Assembly (NCBI GenBank): GCA_020438845.1
Contig: JAGQTV010000009.1
Coordinates: 124,001-188,000 of the forward strand
Source: Mycobacterium sp.
GTDB lineage: Bacteria > Actinomycetota > Actinomycetes > Mycobacteriales > Mycobacteriaceae
Reading direction: 5' to 3'
DNA length: 64,000 nucleotides
Shown: piece after piece, positions 42,346 through 51,865 of the stretch
Position numbering within the stretch: the stretch's first letter is position 1
How the letters are laid out: the number at the start of each line of letters is the position of its first letter
Program-made: the position numbers and the translations under genes
The notes under the pieces: generated by a model
The model's input: the letters and a program-made list of their open reading frames with translations, nothing else
Databases searched by the model: none
What the model was told of the DNA's origin: nothing

Positions 42346-43725
42346 GTGTCAGGGCAGAAGCCCGACCCGACCGGCGAGAAGATTCTCGACGGTGCGATAC
42401 GCGCCCTGGGGGACTTCGGCCTCAAGCGGGCCACCGTCGAGCTCGTCGCAAGGTACGCGGGCGTGTCGCATATGACGATCTACCGGCGTTGGCCGAGCAA
42501 GAACGATCTCCTGAGGGCCGCCATCATCGGCGGATTCACGACACTCCTCGACACGGCTTTCGATCACGCGGCAGAATCCAGCACATCATTCGCCGAGCAG
42601 TCGCTGACTGCCTTCACCGACCTGGTCTGGGCGGCCCAGAATCATCCGCTTGTGCTGCGTGAGCTCAACGCGGAAGCCGGCGAGCCGTCGCCGATACTGC
42701 CGAGCACGTCCGGCGCGGTCATGGAGGTCAGCCTGCCCCTGGTCGCCGAACGACTCGAGCGTATTGGCATGACCACCGACGACGCTCCGGCGAACCTTGA
42801 TCCGGTCGCCGACGTGTTTGTCCGGCTCGCGTATTCCCTGGTCATCGCCAAGCGGCCGGGTTACCCGCTCACGACCCGGGATGAGGTCGCGGAATACGCC
42901 CGCGAGTGCTTCGGCCCTTACCTGCGAGCCGTGACGGAACAGGCGGACCTCCCGGATGCCGATGCCGATGCCGATGCCGTGATCATCGACCTCCATGAGC
43001 GCGTGGCGGAGCGCAAACGATCTCACTGGCCCTACCTGCAGATCGCTGCCGCGAGCATATTCAGCGTCCTGACGCTCGGCGCTGGACTCACCGCGGTTCT
43101 CGGCGGCCGTATCGAAATTCCATTCCTGACGCCCGCAAATTTCAGCAGGCCCACGACAACGGAGATTCCCACCGACGTCCCTCCCGGTTCCCCACGGGGC
43201 AGTTCCCGCGGCACCGAACCGCAACTGCCCGCCCCGCCCTCGCGACCGTCCTCGCCCGGATCGCAAGCTCCCTCGCCCGGCCCCCCGGCTCCCCTGCCGC
43301 CTGGCGACCCTGTCGCGACGCGGACAGTGAGTCCGCAGATCACAGCGGGTCAGCCCGCCAGAGCAGTGATCGGGCCGGCCGGAACCGGTTCCGCGGTTGT
43401 CGGTCAGCCCAGCCAGGTTCTAGCGCCTCCGCCACCACCCGGACCCAGCCCGCAACCTCAACCAGCGGCACCGGCACCCGGGCCCCAACCACCAGCGCCA
43501 AAACCCCCCGGACCCGGACCTCAACCACCAGCGCCCAAACCCCCCGGACCCGGACCTCAACCACCGGCACCCAAACCCCCCGGACCCGGACCTCAACCAC
43601 CAGCGCCCAAACCGCCGGCGCCAAAGCCACCGGCACCCAAACCACCGCCACCCAAACCGGGACAGCAGCCTAATCCGGCCGGTGCGACCCACCAGGGCAA
43701 CCCGAAGTCCGGCCCGTCCCACTGA
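42346..43725 (+). CDS. TetR-type regulator with a transmembrane helix and proline-rich tail
   Basis: GTG 42346, with GAAGGAGG upstream, gives 459 residues. A TetR DNA-binding domain (TVELVARYAGVSHMTIYRRW, about 30-49) and a helical domain run to about 200. Then come a DADADADA stretch, a strong hydrophobic helix at about 229-253, and some 200 residues of Pro-rich sequence ending in about four GPGPQPPAPKPP repeats. Single-pass topology would keep the TetR domain in the cytoplasm and the Pro-rich part in the wall. TetR proteins are normally soluble; this looks like a one-component sensor spanning the membrane. It is divergent from the secreted peroxidase. Confidence 0.8.
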   Translation: MSGQKPDPTGEKILDGAIRALGDFGLKRATVELVARYAGVSHMTIYRRWPSKNDLLRAAIIGGFTTLLDTAFDHAAESSTSFAEQSLTAFTDLVWAAQNHPLVLRELNAEAGEPSPILPSTSGAVMEVSLPLVAERLERIGMTTDDAPANLDPVADVFVRLAYSLVIAKRPGYPLTTRDEVAEYARECFGPYLRAVTEQADLPDADADADAVIIDLHERVAERKRSHWPYLQIAAASIFSVLTLGAGLTAVLGGRIEIPFLTPANFSRPTTTEIPTDVPPGSPRGSSRGTEPQLPAPPSRPSSPGSQAPSPGPPAPLPPGDPVATRTVSPQITAGQPARAVIGPAGTGSAVVGQPSQVLAPPPPPGPSPQPQPAAPAPGPQPPAPKPPGPGPQPPAPKPPGPGPQPPAPKPPGPGPQPPAPKPPAPKPPAPKPPPPKPGQQPNPAGATHQGNPKSGPSH

Positions 43726-43792
43726 CGGATACCCCTGCCGCGCGGTTGCGGTTCAGCCCAAGAAGTCGGCGGTAATCCCGAACCTGGCTTTC

Positions 43793-44275
43793 TCAGGCGG
43801 GTACGCGGTTTGCAGAAGGCCCCTCGTGTTGGCCGGTCGTGTTCACCACGAGCACATCGGTCGTAGCCCTGCGGGAGACGGCACCCGGGAGCGAGAACCA
43901 ACGTCCCAGGGCCCTGTTCAGCCCAACGTTACCGACTACCAACAGGTCGGCTTCGACCTCAGCGGCGAGGTTCACCAGTGCCGTTGCCGGGTTGTTCTTG
44001 CGGATCGGCCGTTCCTCGATGTTCGTGGCCCCGGCCGCCTTGGCGCACTGGTTGGCTTGGCGCAAGATCTCGTAGATCGGGGCGTTTCCACGAACTTTGT
44101 AGCCCTCGTCTTTGAGGATGCCTGCCGCGTGCAGGTCATCTGGCCCGGGAAGGTATCCGGTCGCAATGATCAGCTTCGCGTCCGATTCGGCCGCGATTCT
44201 TCCGGCGTGGCTCACCGCACGCAAAGACGTTTCCGAGCCGTCGGCCCCCACCACCACGGTTTTGTAGGACTTCAT
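43793..44275 (-). CDS. Universal stress protein
   Basis: The 160-residue UspA-fold protein has VVVGADGSETSLRAV at the N-terminus and the ATP-binding VVGNVGLNRALGRWFSLPGAVSRRA near the C-terminus, given here as its two halves, NVGLNRALGRW and LPGAVSRRA. ATG 44275 follows GAGGAGGAGAC. Such proteins bind ATP or cAMP and act in stress adaptation. I found no DosR box in its leader. It is convergent with the membrane TetR gene, 67 bases apart. Confidence 0.88.
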   Translation of the reverse strand: MKSYKTVVVGADGSETSLRAVSHAGRIAAESDAKLIIATGYLPGPDDLHAAGILKDEGYKVRGNAPIYEILRQANQCAKAAGATNIEERPIRKNNPATALVNLAAEVEADLLVVGNVGLNRALGRWFSLPGAVSRRATTDVLVVNTTGQHEGPSANRVPA

Positions 44276-44473
44276 GTCTCCTCCTCGAGTGGCGCTGCGG
44301 ACAAAGCAATGCCTGAATCGGTTGACCCCAAACTCGATTTTGCGCGTTGATGCGTCCGATCGCACGCCAGTGTGCCGCGGTCGCCACAGCCGACCGTCAC
44401 GTGAGTCAGATCACCGCTGACCTGGGCAGATAGCCTTGACAAGGCCCGTAATGCACTGCCTCACGACCATTTA

Positions 44474-44497
44474 GCCGGCGCCGTCGTCAGCGCCGGC
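44474..44497. terminator. Hairpin downstream of the penicillin-binding protein gene
   Basis: GCCGGCG (44474-44480), ten bases, CGCCGGC (44491-44497): a perfect seven-base GC stem 40 bases after the minus-strand stop at 44537, without a T-tract. The region 44276-44536 otherwise shows nothing I can assign beyond the universal stress protein leader. Confidence 0.4.
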
Positions 44498-44536
44498 GTC
44501 GCCGGCCAAGACGCGGCAATTGCTGTGCTGCGAACT

Positions 44537-46354
44537 TCAGCCCAGGAAATCGGGGGGTAGTCCCTCGAACATGGTCCGCACCATCCGGACTGCCCGCGTC
44601 GAACTCCCCCCGCCGACGATCAGCGCAGCGAAAGCCAAATCTCCCCGGTAACCGGTGAACCAAGCGTGCGACCCGCCCTCGAATTCGGCTTCCCCGGTCT
44701 TGCCGTACACCTCCCCAAGGCCATTGATGTCCTTGGCGGTGCCGTCGGTGACTACCAACCGCATCATCGACCGCAAACCGTCGACGATCTGCGGGTCGGC
44801 TGGCGGGTGGTCGCCGGTCTCAAGGGTCTCACGTCCGGCGATCAGTCGCGGGATCGGTGTTCTGCCGGCCGCCACCGTCGCCGCCGCCAGAGCCATCCCG
44901 AATGGGGTGACCAGGATCTTGCCCTGGCCGAAACCGTCCTCGGTTCGTTCAACCAGGTTGACCGTGGGCGGGACCTCCCCGGTCAGTGTGGTCAGGCCTT
45001 CGATCGTGTAATCCGACCCCAGGCCGAAATGCGACGCTGCGGCGTGCAGCGCACTCGGAGGCATCTGGCTGGCCAGTTCGGCAAAAGTCGTGTTGCACGA
45101 GTTGGCGAATGCCCGCGACATGGGCACCGTGCCGAGGTCGAACCTGTCGTAGTTGGGGATCGTGCGATCGCCGATGTCGATCTCCCCCGGACAGCCGACC
45201 ATCGTGTCGGGGTCGGCCAGGTTGCGCTGGATGGCTGCGCTGGCGGTGACGATCTTGAACGTCGACCCTGGCGGGTAGAGGCCGGTGGTGGCGGCGGGGC
45301 CGTCGGCGTCGGCGGCCCGGTTCTGGGCAACTGCCAAGATGTCCCCGTTCGACGGCTTGATCACCACCAGCATGGCCTTGCGCCCCTGCATGTCGACGGC
45401 ATCCTGCGCCGCCTGCTGAACCGCCCTGTCCAGGGTGAGGGTGATCGATGGAGCCGGCTTCGGTGGGGCCTCGGTGAGCACGTCCACGTCGACACCGTTC
45501 TGATTCACGCTGAACACCCGCCAGCCAGCCTCGCCGTCGAGTTCGTCGAGCACCGCCTTCTTGACCTCGCTGACCACCGCGGGCGCGAAATCCTCCTCAG
45601 TGGGCAGCATGTCGGGCTGCGGGACGACAACGACGCCCGGCAGGGCGTCGAGAGCGAGGGCGACCTTGTCGTGGTCGGACGGTCGCAGAGTGATGAGGTC
45701 CAGCGGACCCTTCGCTGAACTGGCCCGCTCCGCCAACTGCTGCGGATTGAGCTGGTCGTCGAACTGATGCAGTACGTCAGCGACCACACGGGCACTGGAC
45801 ATCAGCTCGCTGCCGGCTTTCGAGGCGTCGAGTTGGTAGTGGTAGAGATAGCCCGGTACGAGCACCTCGGTGCCGCTGACTTCATTGACGGTGGCCCGCC
45901 GGGGAGGATCGGCACGCAGCGACAACGTCTGGTGCTCGCCGAGCTTCGGGTGCAGGGCATTGGAAGACCAGCGCACTCGCCACTGGCCCTCGTCCCGGAT
46001 CATGTTGAGGACGCCGTCATAGGTCCAGGTGCGCTTTTTGGGCAGCTCCCAGGTGAATCGGTAGTTCACGCTGCCGGTGTCCTCGGTGTAGCGGGAGCCG
46101 ACGATCGTGGCGTCGAGGCGGTTGGCTTGCAGCCCAGACCAGGCTTCGTTGAGCGCAGCATGGGCATCGGCCGGGTGGTCGGCCAGTTGCGCAGCCGCTG
46201 CGGTGTCCCCGCGGCCGAGGTCGGCGAGGAACTGTGCGGCCGTCGGGGTCGGGCCCTCCGGCCGGGGCGTGCACCCCGACAGTGCACCCGCAAGCAGACC
46301 CAGCGCAGAAAAAGTTGCTGTGACCCGTGTTGCGTATGAGCTTGGAGTTGCCAT
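44537..46354 (-). CDS. Penicillin-binding lipoprotein, transpeptidase (Rv2864c-like)
   Basis: The 605-residue protein has a lipobox LSGC (C28), an NTF2-like MecA N-terminal domain (TAAQFLADLGRGDTAAAA), a PBP dimerisation domain and a class B transpeptidase domain with STFK (SxxK nucleophile), SCN and KTGEAE. It cross-links peptidoglycan outside the membrane. The lipid anchor replaces the usual N-terminal helix, as in Rv2864c. It lies downstream of the GNAT gene in the same orientation, as in M. tuberculosis. Confidence 0.92.
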   Translation of the reverse strand: MATPSSYATRVTATFSALGLLAGALSGCTPRPEGPTPTAAQFLADLGRGDTAAAAQLADHPADAHAALNEAWSGLQANRLDATIVGSRYTEDTGSVNYRFTWELPKKRTWTYDGVLNMIRDEGQWRVRWSSNALHPKLGEHQTLSLRADPPRRATVNEVSGTEVLVPGYLYHYQLDASKAGSELMSSARVVADVLHQFDDQLNPQQLAERASSAKGPLDLITLRPSDHDKVALALDALPGVVVVPQPDMLPTEEDFAPAVVSEVKKAVLDELDGEAGWRVFSVNQNGVDVDVLTEAPPKPAPSITLTLDRAVQQAAQDAVDMQGRKAMLVVIKPSNGDILAVAQNRAADADGPAATTGLYPPGSTFKIVTASAAIQRNLADPDTMVGCPGEIDIGDRTIPNYDRFDLGTVPMSRAFANSCNTTFAELASQMPPSALHAAASHFGLGSDYTIEGLTTLTGEVPPTVNLVERTEDGFGQGKILVTPFGMALAAATVAAGRTPIPRLIAGRETLETGDHPPADPQIVDGLRSMMRLVVTDGTAKDINGLGEVYGKTGEAEFEGGSHAWFTGYRGDLAFAALIVGGGSSTRAVRMVRTMFEGLPPDFLG

Positions 46355-46481
46355 TGAGACAAATGTTATGGCGACGTGACCTCAATGCGGTGGAGGCGCA
46401 CCGCCCTGCCATTCCCGAACGTGGACTTGTTGGGGGCGAACGATCGCGTTTGCGCCATCAACTCGACGTTCGCCGAATCGC

Positions 46482-47336
46482 TCAGTCCAACAACACGGTG
46501 GCGAAGGTGCCAACCTGGGCGAAGCCCACCCGCGCGTAGGCGGCCCGGGCAACGGTGTTGTAGTCGTTGACATAGAGGCTCGCTATCCGGCCGCTGTTGA
46601 CCACCGCAGTCGCCACCGCCGCGGTGCCGGCCGTACCGAGGCCGTGCCCCCGCCATTCCGGATGCACCCAGACGCCCTGGATCTGCCCAACCGCCGGCGA
46701 CTGCGAACCTATCTCGGCCTTGAACACAACCCGGCCCTGTTCAAAGCGAGCGAAGGCGCGACCGCCGGCAATCAGGTTCGAGACTCGGCGCCGATAGCCG
46801 CGTCCGCCGTCCCCCGCGCGTGGGTCGATGCCGACCTCACCGATGAACATGTCAACCGCCGCCACCAGGTAGGCATCCAGTTCGTCAACCCGGACCCGAC
46901 GCACGCCCCGGTCCACGGCGCATCGCGGCCGCGACCGCAACTCCAGTAGTGGCTGACGCTCCCGTACGTCGCGGGCCGGACCCCAACCCTGCTCCAGCCA
47001 TCCCCACATCGGCAGCACCAATTCGGCGCGCCCGACCAGCGACGAACACCGCCGAGTGGTGGCCAGCGCCTGGTCGGCGAACGCCTGCATGTCGGCGAGG
47101 CCTCCACGCAGTGGGATCATGTTGGCACCTGCGTAGCAGAGGGAGTCGCGCACACGGCGTCTTGTCCACAACTCGCCGCCGATGGCGTGCGGTTCAACCC
47201 CGTGATCGGCCACCCGGGCGGCGACCATGCATGCGCCCACCGGATCGTCAGCAAGTACCCGCGCAACCGAACCGACGTCACGGACCAACGACACTCGTCG
47301 CTCGTCCAGCGAGCGGAGCAGTGGCGGTGCTGACAT
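46482..47336 (-). CDS. GNAT-family N-acetyltransferase with DUF4081 domain (Rv2867c-like)
   Basis: The 284-residue protein has an N-terminal DUF4081-like region and a C-terminal GNAT fold with the acetyl-CoA-binding VWVHPEWRGHGLGTAGTAAV and the following VNDYNTVARAAYARVGF. ATG 47336 follows AGAAGGAA. Substrate unknown. It is directly downstream of ispG, as in M. tuberculosis (Rv2867c-Rv2868c). Confidence 0.85.
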   Translation of the reverse strand: MSAPPLLRSLDERRVSLVRDVGSVARVLADDPVGACMVAARVADHGVEPHAIGGELWTRRRVRDSLCYAGANMIPLRGGLADMQAFADQALATTRRCSSLVGRAELVLPMWGWLEQGWGPARDVRERQPLLELRSRPRCAVDRGVRRVRVDELDAYLVAAVDMFIGEVGIDPRAGDGGRGYRRRVSNLIAGGRAFARFEQGRVVFKAEIGSQSPAVGQIQGVWVHPEWRGHGLGTAGTAAVATAVVNSGRIASLYVNDYNTVARAAYARVGFAQVGTFATVLLD

Positions 47337-47374
47337 GGGGTTCCTTCTGCGGGTGCAACCCGAGTGCGTGTCCC

Positions 47375-48529
47375 CTAGCTTACGGTGACGACTGGCGAAC
47401 CGCCCGCAGCCGCTTCCGTGCCGCGTTGCTCTTCGGCGAGCCGCAGCGCCTCTTCGATGAGAGTCTCGACGATCCGGGCCTCCGGGACCGTCTTGATCAC
47501 CTCGCCCTTGACGAAGATCTGCCCCTTGCCGTTGCCCGAGGCCACCCCGAGGTCTGCTTCGCGGGCCTCCCCCGGCCCGTTGACAACACAACCCATCACG
47601 GCGACCCGCAGTGGCACGTCCAGACCCTCAAGACCGGCGGTGACCTCGTTCGCCAGCGTGTACACGTCAACCTGCGCGCGTCCGCACGACGGGCAGGACA
47701 CGATCTCAAGCCCACGAGGCCGCAGGTTCAACGACTCCAGAATCTGGTTGCCGACCTTGACCTCTTCGATGGGCGGTGCCGACAGCGACACCCGGATCGT
47801 GTCGCCAATGCCCTCGGCGAGCAACGCCCCGAACGCGACCGCCGACTTGATGGTGCCCTGGAACGCCGGGCCGGCCTCGGTGACGCCGAGATGCAGCGGG
47901 TAATCGCACCTCTGGGCCAGCAATCGGTAGGCCGACACCATCACGACCGGGTCGTTGTGCTTGACGCTGATCTTGATGTCGCCGAATCCGTGCTCCTCGA
48001 ACAGCGAGGCCTCCCACAACGCCGACTCGACCAGTGCCTCGGGCGTGGCCTTGCCGTACTTCTCCAGGAAGCGCTTGTCCAACGATCCGGCATTGACGCC
48101 GATGCGGATCGGAATACCCGCCGCCCCTGCCGCTTTCGCGACCTCACCGACCCGGCCGTCGAATTCCTTGATGTTGCCCGGGTTCACCCGCACGGCCGCA
48201 CACCCGGCGTCGATCGCGGCGAAAATGTACTTCGGCTGGAAGTGGATATCGGCGATCACCGGAATGTTGCTGTGGCGGGCTATCTCGCCCAGTGCGTCGG
48301 CGTCCTCCTGCCGCGGGCAGGCCACCCGCACGATGTCGCAGCCGGCGGCGGTCAGTTCCGCGATCTGCTGCAACGTGGCGTTGACGTCGTGAGTCTTAGT
48401 GGTGCACATCGACTGCACGGGGATCGGCGACTCGCTGCCCACCCCGACATTGCCAACCTTGAATTGTCGAGTCTTGCGCCGTGGCGCAAGGGTGGGTGGC
48501 GGCGGGGCCGGAATGCCGAGGCTGGTCAT
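47375..48529 (-). CDS. ispG: 4-hydroxy-3-methylbut-2-enyl diphosphate synthase
   Basis: IspG (GcpE) converts MEcPP to HMBPP in the MEP isoprenoid pathway with a [4Fe-4S] cluster. The 384 residues include [18 protein letters not shown] at the start, [12 protein letters not shown], and the cluster cysteines in CPSCGR and [12 protein letters not shown]. It lies ten bases after rip1, with dxr, the first committed MEP enzyme, two genes upstream. Confidence 0.97.
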   Translation of the reverse strand: MTSLGIPAPPPPTLAPRRKTRQFKVGNVGVGSESPIPVQSMCTTKTHDVNATLQQIAELTAAGCDIVRVACPRQEDADALGEIARHSNIPVIADIHFQPKYIFAAIDAGCAAVRVNPGNIKEFDGRVGEVAKAAGAAGIPIRIGVNAGSLDKRFLEKYGKATPEALVESALWEASLFEEHGFGDIKISVKHNDPVVMVSAYRLLAQRCDYPLHLGVTEAGPAFQGTIKSAVAFGALLAEGIGDTIRVSLSAPPIEEVKVGNQILESLNLRPRGLEIVSCPSCGRAQVDVYTLANEVTAGLEGLDVPLRVAVMGCVVNGPGEAREADLGVASGNGKGQIFVKGEVIKTVPEARIVETLIEEALRLAEEQRGTEAAAGGSPVVTVS

Positions 48530-48539
48530 GGCATGTCTC

Positions 48540-49781
48540 CTACTGGAACAATCTGATCGGGTTCACCAGGTCGGCGGTCACGGTCAGCGCCATATAGCCG
48601 ACCACGACAACAAGGATGAGGTAGGTGGCCGGCATCAGCTTCTGATAGTTCACCGGCGCGGCCGGCAGCAGTCCGCGGGCAGCTCGGAAGATGTTGCGAA
48701 GCTTCTCGAACACAGCGACGGCGATGTGACCGCCGTCGAACGGCAGTAGCGGCACCAGGTTGATAGCACCCAGCACGAAGTTCAGCTGCGCCAGGAAGAA
48801 CCAGAAGGCCACCCACAACCCATGGTCGACGGTGTCACCGCCGATGATGCTGGCGCCCACCACGCTGATCGGGGTCTCCGGGTCGCGCTCGCCACCGCCG
48901 ATGGAGTGGACGAGGGCCCCGACCTTGGACGGAATCTTCGCCAGCGACTTGCCGAGTTCGACGCCCAGATCGCCGGTGAAGGCGAAGGTGGCCGGCACCG
49001 CCGAGGCGACGTTGTAATGCGTCGGCCCGAACTCCGCGGCGCTGATGCCGATCGCGCCGACCTCCGAGGGGCCAGTGGCTTCGCCGCCGTCGGCCGGGGT
49101 CACCCAGCGCTGGGTCTTGGTGACGTCGACGACGGTGTTCACCTTCGTCATCTCGCCATCGTTGGTTCGCTCCAGAACGAACGGGGTCGGGCCCGAGGAC
49201 TTCTGAACCGCTTTCACCATCTCGCCGAAGGTCTTCACATCGGTATTGCCGACTCTGACCACGACGTCGCCGGCCTGAATGCCGGCGCTCGCCGCCGGAC
49301 CGGTGCCGGTGCAACTTCCCAGTTCGCCTTTGGTGACTTCAGGCTTGATGCACGAGGTCTGACCGACAATGGCGGTGGTCGGCGGATGCAGGTTGGGCAG
49401 GCCCCAGATGATTGCGATCGCATAGACCAGAACCAGCCCGATGACGAAGTTCATCGCCGGTCCCGCGAACAGGACGGCGACGCGTTTCCAGGTCTTCTGT
49501 TTGTACATGGCATACGGCTCGTCCTCGGGCCGCAGATCCTCGACCGGGGTCATGCCGGCGATGTCGCAGAACCCGCCGAGCGGGATCGCTTTGAGGCCGT
49601 ACTCGGTGCTGCCAAGTTTGTTGCGGCGGAACGTCGACCACAGCGTCGGGCCGAATCCGACGAAGTAACGGCGGACCTTCATCCCGGTGGCACGGGCCAC
49701 CCACATATGACCGCACTCGTGCAAGGCCACCGACACCAGGATGGCGAGTGCGAACGCAACGATGCCGACTACGAACATCAT
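48540..49781 (-). CDS. rip1: Site-2 zinc metalloprotease Rip1 (RseP-like)
   Basis: Intramembrane protease that completes anti-sigma factor cleavage. Starting at the MMFVVGIV methionine (49781), the 413 residues resemble M. tuberculosis Rip1 (404). H21-E22-C-G-H25 is the zinc motif in the first helix; a PDZ domain lies in the middle ([12 protein letters not shown]), and the second zinc motif region is LLPFDGGH near 345. The frame is open upstream, but that part lacks homologous character. It has 13 bases to dxr upstream. The anti-sigma-like protein at 15813 could be a client (inference). Confidence 0.93.
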   Translation of the reverse strand: MMFVVGIVAFALAILVSVALHECGHMWVARATGMKVRRYFVGFGPTLWSTFRRNKLGSTEYGLKAIPLGGFCDIAGMTPVEDLRPEDEPYAMYKQKTWKRVAVLFAGPAMNFVIGLVLVYAIAIIWGLPNLHPPTTAIVGQTSCIKPEVTKGELGSCTGTGPAASAGIQAGDVVVRVGNTDVKTFGEMVKAVQKSSGPTPFVLERTNDGEMTKVNTVVDVTKTQRWVTPADGGEATGPSEVGAIGISAAEFGPTHYNVASAVPATFAFTGDLGVELGKSLAKIPSKVGALVHSIGGGERDPETPISVVGASIIGGDTVDHGLWVAFWFFLAQLNFVLGAINLVPLLPFDGGHIAVAVFEKLRNIFRAARGLLPAAPVNYQKLMPATYLILVVVVGYMALTVTADLVNPIRLFQ

Positions 49782-49794
49782 GAGGCGGGAGACA

Positions 49795-50991
49795 TCATGG
49801 GCGGGGCACAACCTCCTGTGCGGCGGCGATCACGGCGTCGCGGGCACGCGACCGCGCCCACCGCTGAGCGTCGAGTACATCTTCCACGGTAGCGGGTTGC
49901 GCGGCCCACTGGTCGGCGGCGGAGAGAACCTCGCCGATGGTCCGCACGATTGCGGGGAATCGGATGCGCCCGGCCAGGAACGCTTCGGCGGCTTCTTCGT
50001 TGGCGGCGTTGTACACCGCCGTCATGCAGCCACCGGTCTCCCCCGCCTCCCGGGCCAGATCCACCGCCGGAAAGACGACGCCGTCGACAGGCTCGAACTC
50101 CCAGGTGGCGGCCGTTCCGAAGTCGCAGGCCGCAGCAGCGCCGGGCACCCGCTGCGGCCAGCCCAGGGCCAGCGAAATCGGCAGTTTCATGTCCGGCGGA
50201 CTGGCCTGGGCGATGGTGGAACCGTCAACGAAGGTGACCATCGAGTGCACGATCGACTGCGGGTGGACGACCACGTCGATTCGCTCGTAGGGAACGCCGA
50301 AAAGCAGGTGGGTCTCGATCAACTCCAAGCCCTTGTTCACCAGCGACGCCGAGTTCAGCGTGTTCATCGGGCCCATGTTCCAGGTCGGGTGGGCGCCGGC
50401 CTGCTCGGGGGTGACCGCCTCCAGCGCTTTGGCCGACCAACCCCGGAACGGGCCGCCGGATGCTGTGAGTACCAGCCTGGCCACCTCGTCAGCCCCACCC
50501 GAGCGCAGACACTGAGCCAAAGCCGAGTGCTCAGAATCGACCGGCACGATCTGCCCTGGCTGGGCCGCGTTGAGCACCAGCGGGCCGCCGGCGACCAGGG
50601 ACTCCTTGTTGGCCAGCGCCAGCCGCGCGCCGGTGGCCAACGCCGTCAGCGTCGGCTCCAGCCCCAGCGCTCCGACCAGCGCGTTCAGTACGACGTCGAC
50701 GCCCGTCGTTCCGGCTACGTCCCGGATCAGCTGGGTGGCAGCGTCCGGCCCGTGGAACATCACATCACCGACACGCTCGGCGGCCGCCGGGTCCGCCACG
50801 GCGATTTTGCTCACACCCGTATCGGAGCGCTGGCGAGCCAGCAGCCCAGGATTGCCCCCGCCCGCTGCCAGTCCGACGACCTCGAACCGGTCCGGGTTGG
50901 CGGCGATGACCTCGAGGGCCTGGGTGCCGATCGACCCGGTACTGCCCAGAATCAACACACGCAGACGGTCCACTGGATCATTGTGCGGCAT
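49795..50991 (-). CDS. dxr: 1-deoxy-D-xylulose 5-phosphate reductoisomerase
   Basis: Dxr makes MEP from DXP with NADPH. From ATG 50991 the 398 residues show the cofactor motif [52 protein letters not shown] and [14 protein letters not shown]. An upstream TTG/GTG region could add ten residues, but the Rossmann strand starts near this ATG as in relatives. It is the first gene of dxr-rip1-ispG. Confidence 0.95.
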   Translation of the reverse strand: MPHNDPVDRLRVLILGSTGSIGTQALEVIAANPDRFEVVGLAAGGGNPGLLARQRSDTGVSKIAVADPAAAERVGDVMFHGPDAATQLIRDVAGTTGVDVVLNALVGALGLEPTLTALATGARLALANKESLVAGGPLVLNAAQPGQIVPVDSEHSALAQCLRSGGADEVARLVLTASGGPFRGWSAKALEAVTPEQAGAHPTWNMGPMNTLNSASLVNKGLELIETHLLFGVPYERIDVVVHPQSIVHSMVTFVDGSTIAQASPPDMKLPISLALGWPQRVPGAAAACDFGTAATWEFEPVDGVVFPAVDLAREAGETGGCMTAVYNAANEEAAEAFLAGRIRFPAIVRTIGEVLSAADQWAAQPATVEDVLDAQRWARSRARDAVIAAAQEVVPRP

Positions 50992-51048
50992 CGTCGTTTG
51001 GCCTAGCCCCCGCGGCGACACCTACGGCGCGTAGGGACAATTGACCGC

Positions 51049-51864
51049 ATGGATGTGTACCGCTCGGTCCGGACCATGACGGGTCTGGCCCTGATCGTCG
51101 GGACGCTGACACTTTCGTCCTGTTCGTCCAATGCCACGGACGCCAGTCTCACCGAGAAGGAGACGCCCGCGTCAGAGGCCATATCCAGTTCGAAGTCCGC
51201 GGAACCGGCCAACCCCACAGCCACGCCGGAGTCGGCGGACGTGCCTGTCCCCGCAGGACTCGTCGGCACCGGGTGCGCGGGGTATGCCGTCAAGGTGCCG
51301 GCGGGACCCGGTTCGTTGGACGGCATGTCCAGCGACCCCGCTGCAGTGGCGCTCTCGAACAGCCCGCAGTTGACCACGCTGTCGAACGCCCTCTCGGGCA
51401 ATTTGAACTCCGAGGTCAACATGGTCGACGCCCTCAACAAAGGCCAGTTCACCGTGTTCGCCCCGCTCGACGACGCCTGGGGACGCCTCAGTCCGGAGAC
51501 ACTCGACAAGTTGCGGGGCAACTCCACCGAGCTGACCGCGGTCTTGAACTACCACCTGGTACCCGGGCAGCTCGCCCCGGACCAGGTCGTCGGAGAGCAC
51601 AAGTCCGTCCAGGGCGGCACGCTCAACGTCACCGGCTCCGGCGAGGACCTGAGAGTCAATGACGCCGTCGTGGTGTGCGGGGGAATCCGGACCACAAACG
51701 CCACGGTCTACCTCATCGACACCGTGCTGATGCCGCCTGCGCCGCCCCCGCCCTCGACGACGGGTACAGCAACACCCGGGTCGTCCTCCCCCGAGTCGTC
51801 CTCGCCCGAGTCGTCTTCAGGGACCGCGACGACGTCCTCATCCAGCACGGAACCCCCCTCCTAG
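51049..51864 (+). CDS. Fasciclin-domain lipoprotein (Mpt83-like)
   Basis: The 271-residue protein has a lipobox TLSSC (C25), a Ser/Pro/Glu-rich linker, one FAS1 domain (NKGQFTVFAPLDDAWGRL, NYHLVPGQLAPDQVVG) and an unusual low-complexity tail of SSPESS and TTSSSS repeats. Mpt83 is the M. tuberculosis counterpart in this neighbourhood, with a role in surface adhesion proposed for the family. The Ser/Thr tail is not part of Mpt83 as I recall it. The photolyase start follows one base after its stop. Confidence 0.88.
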   Translation: MDVYRSVRTMTGLALIVGTLTLSSCSSNATDASLTEKETPASEAISSSKSAEPANPTATPESADVPVPAGLVGTGCAGYAVKVPAGPGSLDGMSSDPAAVALSNSPQLTTLSNALSGNLNSEVNMVDALNKGQFTVFAPLDDAWGRLSPETLDKLRGNSTELTAVLNYHLVPGQLAPDQVVGEHKSVQGGTLNVTGSGEDLRVNDAVVVCGGIRTTNATVYLIDTVLMPPAPPPPSTTGTATPGSSSPESSSPESSSGTATTSSSSTEPPS

Positions 51865-51865
51865 C

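Noticed and set aside
43793..44275. DosR-regulated universal stress protein
   Set aside because: The leader between 44276 and 44450 has no recognisable DosR palindrome.
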